The notes under the pieces: generated by a model
What the model was told of the DNA's origin: nothing
Seen by the model: the letters and a program-made list of their open reading frames with translations, nothing else
The model's database searches: none
DNA from: Hyphomicrobiales bacterium
GTDB lineage: Bacteria > Pseudomonadota > Alphaproteobacteria > Rhizobiales > Rhizobiaceae
Reading direction: 5' to 3'
Assembly (NCBI GenBank): GCA_900468535.1
Contig: UBTY01000023.1
Span: 124,001-188,000 of the forward strand
DNA length: 64,000 bases
Part shown: one piece after another, positions 59,645 to 64,000 of the stretch
Numbering within the stretch: position 1 is the first letter of the stretch
Layout: each line of letters begins with the position of its first letter
Program-made: the position numbers and the translations under genes

Positions 59645-61588
59645 ATGGCACCATTGATCGAACTTCGCGGCGTCACCCGGATCTATCCCTCCGGAGAAGA
59701 AAGCCTCACCGTCCTCAAGGACATCGACCTGACGATCGAACGCGGCGAGATGGTTGCGATCGTCGGCCCTTCGGGTTCAGGCAAGTCAACGCTGATGAAT
59801 ATTCTCGGCCTTCTCGACAGGCCGACAACCGGAAGCTATGCCATTGACGGTGAGGTCGTCACGCTTCTCGACAACGACGCACGATCGAGACTGCGGCGGG
59901 AACATCTCGGCTTCATCTTCCAGCGCTACCAACTCCTCGGTGATCTAACTGCTCTTGCCAACGTCGAGATGCCGGCAATTTACGCTGGCCATTCACCGGC
60001 CGTCCGGCGCGATCGAGCAGAATCCCTCTTGCAGCGGCTCGGCATGGGCGCACGCCTCAGCCATCGTCCCGGGCAGCTATCCGGCGGCCAGCAGCAACGT
60101 GTGTCGATCGCCCGCGCCCTGATCAACGGCGGAGATATTATCCTCGCGGACGAACCGACGGGGGCACTTGATCGCGACAGCGGAGAAGAGGTGCTGCGCA
60201 TCCTCGCGGAGCTCCACCATGAGGGACGTACCGTCGTGATCGTCACGCACGACATGTCCGTCGCGTCCCGCGCCGACAGGATAATCGAGATTGCCGACGG
60301 TCGGATCGTTGCTGATCGACGGACGCGAGATCAAGAGACACAAAAAGCCTTACCGAAGAAGCCCGTGAACGCGGCCGGGCTGCGCGTCGTCATCGATCAG
60401 CTTCTCGAGGCGACAACGATGGCACTTCGCTCGCTCGCAGCCCATCGATTGCGGACATTCCTGACAATGCTCGGCATCATCATCGGCATCGCCTCGGTGA
60501 TCTGCGTTGTTGCCCTCGGAGAGGGCTCGCAGCGTCGCGTGCTTGAGAATATCAGCAGCCTTGGGACCAATACGCTTGAGGTGTTTCCAGGCAGCGGCTT
60601 TGGTGACACGAGATCCGGCCGCGTCAAAACACTTCGGGTCGCCGACGCCAAGGCGCTTTCCCGGTTGTCCTATGTCGCTGCGGTTACGCCGACCGTATCG
60701 ACTTCAGGTACCGCGCGGTTTGGCGCGACCGAGGCCAATGCACTGATCAACGGCGTGGGTGCGCAGTATTTCTCAGCCAAAGGCTCGAAGCTGATTTCCG
60801 GTCGTTTCTTCGATGAGACGAGTGTTAGCGGCATGACCCAGGATGCGGTCATCGACACAAACGCGGCAAACGCTCTTTTCGATGATCCGATGCTGGCGGT
60901 GGGAAAAGTGGTTCTGGTAAACGCGGTCCCCGTGCGCATCATCGGCGTGAACAGCGCTCAGCAGGGTGGGTTCGGCGGAAGTGACAATCTGTCGTTCTTT
61001 TTGCCCTACACGAGCGTCCAGACACGATTTCTCGGTGACATGTCGTTGCGCAGCATTACGGTTCGAGTTGCCGACAACGCTGAGAGCGCCGTGGCCGAAA
61101 CGGCGGTGGCCGATTTCCTCCAGCAACGTCATGGCAAGAAGGACTTCTTCATCCTCAACACCGATGACATCCGCAAGACGATCACGAGCACGGCGGGAAC
61201 ATTGACGCTGCTCGTTTCGGCAATCGCCGTGATTTCACTGGTCGTCGGAGGGATCGGGGTCATGAACATCATGCTCGTCTCGGTATCCGAGCGAATCTCG
61301 GAGATCGGCGTCCGCATGGCGGTCGGCGCGAGAAGACAGGACATTCTGCGCCAGTTCCTGATTGAAGCAGTTCTCGTTTGCCTATTGGGCGGGATTGCAG
61401 GTGTCCTGACGGCGCTGGGCTTCGGCGTGGTGTTCAACAATCTCGCGTCTGGCTTTTCGCTCGTCTACTCGACGACCACGATTGCGCTCGCTGTACTTTG
61501 CTCATGCCTCATCGGTCTGACATTCGGCTTTCTGCCTGCCCGCAACGCCTCGCGGCTTGATCCCGTCGCCGCACTTGCACGCGACTGA
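59645..61588 (+). CDS. macB: MacB macrolide-type ABC exporter
   Basis: A 647-aa ATPase-permease fusion: Walker [10 protein letters not shown] (41-49), [15 protein letters not shown], Walker B ILADEPTGALD, then four transmembrane helices with a large periplasmic domain (first helix about 268-300, FLTMLGIIIGIASVICVVALGEGSQ; last three from about 520). The C-terminal block RISEIGVRMAVGARRQDILRQFLIEA and ARNASRLDPVAALARD is the MacB/LolCDE signature. It drives ATP-dependent transport of periplasmic substrates such as macrolides, peptides or lipids; the actual cargo is unknown. Confidence 0.95.
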   Translation: MAPLIELRGVTRIYPSGEESLTVLKDIDLTIERGEMVAIVGPSGSGKSTLMNILGLLDRPTTGSYAIDGEVVTLLDNDARSRLRREHLGFIFQRYQLLGDLTALANVEMPAIYAGHSPAVRRDRAESLLQRLGMGARLSHRPGQLSGGQQQRVSIARALINGGDIILADEPTGALDRDSGEEVLRILAELHHEGRTVVIVTHDMSVASRADRIIEIADGRIVADRRTRDQETQKALPKKPVNAAGLRVVIDQLLEATTMALRSLAAHRLRTFLTMLGIIIGIASVICVVALGEGSQRRVLENISSLGTNTLEVFPGSGFGDTRSGRVKTLRVADAKALSRLSYVAAVTPTVSTSGTARFGATEANALINGVGAQYFSAKGSKLISGRFFDETSVSGMTQDAVIDTNAANALFDDPMLAVGKVVLVNAVPVRIIGVNSAQQGGFGGSDNLSFFLPYTSVQTRFLGDMSLRSITVRVADNAESAVAETAVADFLQQRHGKKDFFILNTDDIRKTITSTAGTLTLLVSAIAVISLVVGGIGVMNIMLVSVSERISEIGVRMAVGARRQDILRQFLIEAVLVCLLGGIAGVLTALGFGVVFNNLASGFSLVYSTTTIALAVLCSCLIGLTFGFLPARNASRLDPVAALARD

Positions 61589-61787
61589 CAATTCCGTCGT
61601 TCAGGTCGTGAGACCTAACGCTACCGGCAGCGCTTGCGGCAAACCGTGCCGCAGGCACTGAGCACACCGATGGCGGACTGCAGCGATTACAATTTCTTGC
61701 GAGACAGAAATCTTTTGAAACACAGCGGCCACGGGATGATCACGCTTCGTGCCTAGACCGATTCCATCCATCCGGAAGGGAGCTTCG

Positions 61788-62012
61788 ATGCTTAGAACGA
61801 GAATGCTGGCGACCGCCGTGTCGATGTCATTCAGCCTCGCGACTACGCCCGGGTTGGCACAGAACCTTCCCTCGCCAGATCAGAACCGTTCGGTGCCAAG
61901 TGCATTGTTCGCGAATGCGCTCGAGCTGCGCGTACTACATGTTTTATCTCACCACCAGTCCTTCGCGGCTGAATGTGACTACCGCTTCCGTGCCCCCTCG
62001 CGGAAACGGTGA
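61788..62012 (+). CDS. Small secreted hypothetical protein
   Basis: 74 aa from ATG 61788, with GGAAGGGAGCTTCG before it. Residues 1-25 form a signal peptide (LATAVSMSFSLATTPGLAQ). The mature part (NLPSPDQNRSVPSALFANALELRVLHVLSHHQ) has no known domain, and the tail FRAPSRKR looks unlike the rest, so a frameshift near the end is possible. A strong hairpin overlaps the stop. Confidence 0.45.
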   Translation: MLRTRMLATAVSMSFSLATTPGLAQNLPSPDQNRSVPSALFANALELRVLHVLSHHQSFAAECDYRFRAPSRKR

Positions 62013-62047
62013 TTGCCCGGCGTTGCCGTCAACGATGCCGGGCAATC
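62011..62047 (+). other. Stem-loop after the small secreted ORF
   Basis: GATTGCCCGGC (62011-62021) pairs perfectly with GCCGGGCAATC (62037-62047), an 11-bp stem whose loop contains a further GTTG/CAAC pairing. No T-run follows. It separates the two small ORFs and could be an end-of-transcript element. Confidence 0.6.
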
Positions 62048-62081
62048 GTAGCCCTCCCCTATCCATACAGAGAGTACGACC

Positions 62082-62411
62082 ATGAACGCTGTGCTTCACA
62101 AGCTGTCCGACCTTCGCGGGCAAATCAAAACATGTGACGTGAAAACGGCTGGCGCACTGCCACGGACGATGTACGGTCTTGTCACCGAGACGCTGGATCC
62201 ACGTCTGCCGTGTGTCTACGTTGTCGAGTGTCTTCCGGGCCTCTGTGTCGCGATGAACAATCTCCTTCGCGCTCTCGGCAGTTTCGGCCGTCATCCGCGG
62301 AATGCCGAGATGATCGAAGACGCACGGCGCGACATGCTTCGGATGCTCGATATCTTCTGCGACGAGGTGAATTTGCTTTCCTGCGACGTCGACGTTGCCG
62401 CCTCCGGCTAG
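62082..62411 (+). CDS. Hypothetical protein
   Basis: A 109-aa ORF whose translation looks protein-like: hydrophobic and Cys-rich centre (LPCVYVVECLPGLCVAMNNLLRALGSFG) and a helical C-terminal part (NAEMIEDARRDMLRMLDIFCDEVNLLSCDVDVA). No family recognised. It follows the small secreted ORF by 69 bases and is convergent with repC. The Shine-Dalgarno is weak. Confidence 0.45.
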   Translation: MNAVLHKLSDLRGQIKTCDVKTAGALPRTMYGLVTETLDPRLPCVYVVECLPGLCVAMNNLLRALGSFGRHPRNAEMIEDARRDMLRMLDIFCDEVNLLSCDVDVAASG

Positions 62412-62533
62412 CTGCAATGGTTCTTTGTTTGCCTTGCTATAGGGTCAAATGTCACCGAAGTTAGGCTAACCGTCCTCTGCCGATGAGATGCGGTTCGACC
62501 CCATCCGAGGTTGCGGAAGCAATATATGAACTA

Positions 62534-62577
62534 GTTTCCGTACGGGAAATTTACCGTTCATTTTCAATGAATTGAAA
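62534..62577. promoter_or_regulatory. AT-rich inverted repeats downstream of repC, candidate parS/partition site
   Basis: The 332-base gap between the last plus-strand ORF and the repC stop holds no gene. It contains GTTTCCGTACGGGAAA (62534-62549), a 16-bp palindrome with two mismatched pairs, and TTTCAAT-GA-ATTGAAA (62562-62577), a perfect 7-bp inverted repeat. Some repABC replicons carry parS palindromes downstream of repC; the match to the GTT-N10-AAC consensus is only partial. Confidence 0.35.
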
Positions 62578-62743
62578 TTCGGCTATTTCGATCATCGAGG
62601 CTGCGAATCGGGGCCATATCGAGGACTGCAGCTAAGTGATTCCTTAGCATTTCAGCCGAATTCTCGCTAGATGATACCGAGGAGACTGCCTGTCATGTCG
62701 ACGGTTTGTTTCCTTGCTGCGAAAGCCGATCGCTGCGGCTCTC

Positions 62744-63994
62744 TCATGAGACACGCCGTGACATATTTCGCCTCCCCGCGTTTGTGGTCGGAAAACCTGT
62801 GCGCAAGAGCGCCATCACCATTGGCCCAACCGAGAATTTTCCCTGCTGTGCACGCTTTGTAAGATCGCGGAGATAGCCTCCAGGCGAATTGATCGTTTCC
62901 GCTTTCTCAAGCAAGCAGGCGATGACGATAGCAAGGTTCTGTGGCCCCATGACGTTGCAGGCATCGCTTCCAGCTGAAGGGCTGATGCCAAGCATCGTGC
63001 GAACGACGGTGGTCGCGGAGATGAGGTCCTTCCAGTTCCGGATCATGCCGCCTGGTGCATATGCTGCGATTTGAGGGCAAGCCTGCAGAACCTGGCTCAG
63101 GGCAAGCGATTTGACTGGTGCTGGGGGTTCGACTGATCCGACCTGTACCGACGATTGGGTGAACGAGGCGAGACCAGTTGCTTCTGCAGATGATGCACCG
63201 GAGCAATCTTTGCTCTCGACACAGCGAGTGTTCTCCAAGCTCCGTTCAAGTTCAAAATGGGATTCAGGATGTGAATCCTGTATGTGGCGCTCATTTTGAG
63301 ACTCATTGGCGCGCATATTTTCGGCATTTACGTGTGTTTCCAACTGGTTGACTACCGCATTACGCAGATCGGTCATCGCGACCAGAATGGCGTCCAGACG
63401 ATTTGCCGTCGCGACACGTGGGATCTGGCCAACAATGGTGTCAAAGCGGGCTTGCAGGGTCTCCCAGTCGCCGGGAAGATTTTCATTGAGAGCAGTCGTA
63501 ATCAGCTTGGCAACGTCACGGCGGCAGACCGTGAGCCTCTCCTTGCTCACACGCAGCAAGTGCCGCTCTTGTGCAACATGCGCAGCGGTGGCCTCGATCT
63601 GTTCGGCTTTTGCAAGCAGCGGAGCCAGGCTGAAACCGTAAGCTTGATCGATCTCGCCTTCCCGGTCGCGACGGGCGTAGCGCTTTCCGTTTGGGCTGTC
63701 CTTTCGCAAGATCAGACCAGCTTCGATCAGCATGGCCAGATGGCGCCGCAGGGTGGATGGTGTCATCCCCCTCGCCCGCAGAGACAGTTGGTTGTTTGAT
63801 GGAAACACAACAAGACCTGCCCCGGACGAGAGCTCATCCTTGGGATAGAAGGAAAGCAAGGCGTCGAGAACCGTCAAGGCGCGATCCGTCACGCCAAGCG
63901 TCGTTCGAGCTTCGCACACCGAACGAAAGAGTTTCCATTTGTTACGGGCTACACCGGCAACGCTTGTCTCGGCCTGATGTTGGTTTGCCAACAT
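62744..63994 (-). CDS. repC: Plasmid replication initiator RepC
   Basis: A 416-aa RepC protein of repABC replicons: KWKLFRSVCEARTTLGVTDRALTVLDALLSFYPKDELSSGAGLVVFPSNNQLSLRARGMTPSTLRRHLAMLIEAGLI is the conserved winged-helix origin-binding region, GKRYARRDREGEIDQAYGFSLAPLLAK follows, and the C-terminal block (GGMIRNWKDLISATTVVRTMLGISPSA, NSPGGYLRDLTKRAQQGKFSVGPM) is typical. RepC starts replication, with oriV usually inside its own gene. repB and repA should lie beyond the right edge. A start beyond the window is possible. Confidence 0.93.
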   Translation of the reverse strand: MLANQHQAETSVAGVARNKWKLFRSVCEARTTLGVTDRALTVLDALLSFYPKDELSSGAGLVVFPSNNQLSLRARGMTPSTLRRHLAMLIEAGLILRKDSPNGKRYARRDREGEIDQAYGFSLAPLLAKAEQIEATAAHVAQERHLLRVSKERLTVCRRDVAKLITTALNENLPGDWETLQARFDTIVGQIPRVATANRLDAILVAMTDLRNAVVNQLETHVNAENMRANESQNERHIQDSHPESHFELERSLENTRCVESKDCSGASSAEATGLASFTQSSVQVGSVEPPAPVKSLALSQVLQACPQIAAYAPGGMIRNWKDLISATTVVRTMLGISPSAGSDACNVMGPQNLAIVIACLLEKAETINSPGGYLRDLTKRAQQGKFSVGPMVMALLRTGFPTTNAGRRNMSRRVS

Positions 63995-64000
63995 GCCAAG

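Overview
The window looks like part of a large secondary replicon (megaplasmid or chromid) of a member of the Rhizobiaceae (Rhizobium/Ensifer/Agrobacterium group). The evidence is a repABC-type repC at the right edge, a minCDE operon (carried on secondary replicons in several rhizobia), dense ABC-transporter and catabolic operons, paralogous GntR and AraC regulators, and high-GC coding sequence throughout. I found no tRNA, rRNA, CRISPR array, insertion sequence or phage genes.

Region by region. (1) 0-9.7 kb: a MarR fragment diverges from a leaderless AmiC-like periplasmic-binding-fold protein. A urea/branched-chain-type ABC transporter operon follows (binding protein, two permeases, two ATPases), running into an ABM-domain protein, an aldehyde dehydrogenase and an M20 N-carbamoyl-amino-acid-hydrolase-type enzyme. 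(2) 9.7-14.3 kb, minus strand: a SnoaL-like secreted protein, an SDR, a GlcG-type protein, two tandem AraC regulators and a truncated SDR. (3) 14.4-22.4 kb: a quinate/shikimate-type locus with two tandem GntR/FCD regulators, a 3-dehydroshikimate dehydratase/HPPD-like fusion, a polar-amino-acid-type ABC transporter, AroQ and an unusual AroE. (4) 22.4-28.5 kb: an orphan Rap1a/Tai-like secreted protein, then the pyrimidine catabolism operon rutABCDEF with a sigma-54 promoter and a RutR-like box, then an M24 peptidase behind a strong nested palindrome.

(5) 28.6-44.2 kb: a complete sulfo-Entner-Doudoroff (sulfoquinovose) locus. An ABC importer brings in sulfoquinovosyl glycerol. A GH31 sulfoquinovosidase releases sulfoquinovose and glycerol. 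An SDR dehydrogenase, SMP-30 lactonase, IlvD/Edd dehydratase and HpcH/HpaI aldolase yield pyruvate and sulfolactaldehyde. An aldehyde dehydrogenase makes sulfolactate and a TauE-type protein exports it. A glycerol kinase lies just downstream and a divergent LacI regulator controls the set. (6) 44.2-50.8 kb: minCDE, several small proteins and a PQQ glucose dehydrogenase. (7) 50.8-61.6 kb: a large autotransporter, an OmpR/EnvZ-type two-component system, and a divergent NodT-MacA-MacB efflux operon. (8) 61.6-64 kb: two small uncharacterised ORFs, an AT-rich inverted-repeat region and repC.

Control signals that stand out by eye: a sigma-54 element plus RutR-like box before rutA; paired AGCGCT-centred palindromes between the sulfoquinovose operon and its LacI gene; TTAA-N7-TTAA (CtrA-type) boxes near minC, downstream of minE and before the autotransporter; and a stem-loop immediately after each of the three periplasmic-binding-protein genes that lie inside ABC operons. 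All functional assignments come from reading translated sequence and recalled family motifs; no database search was run.
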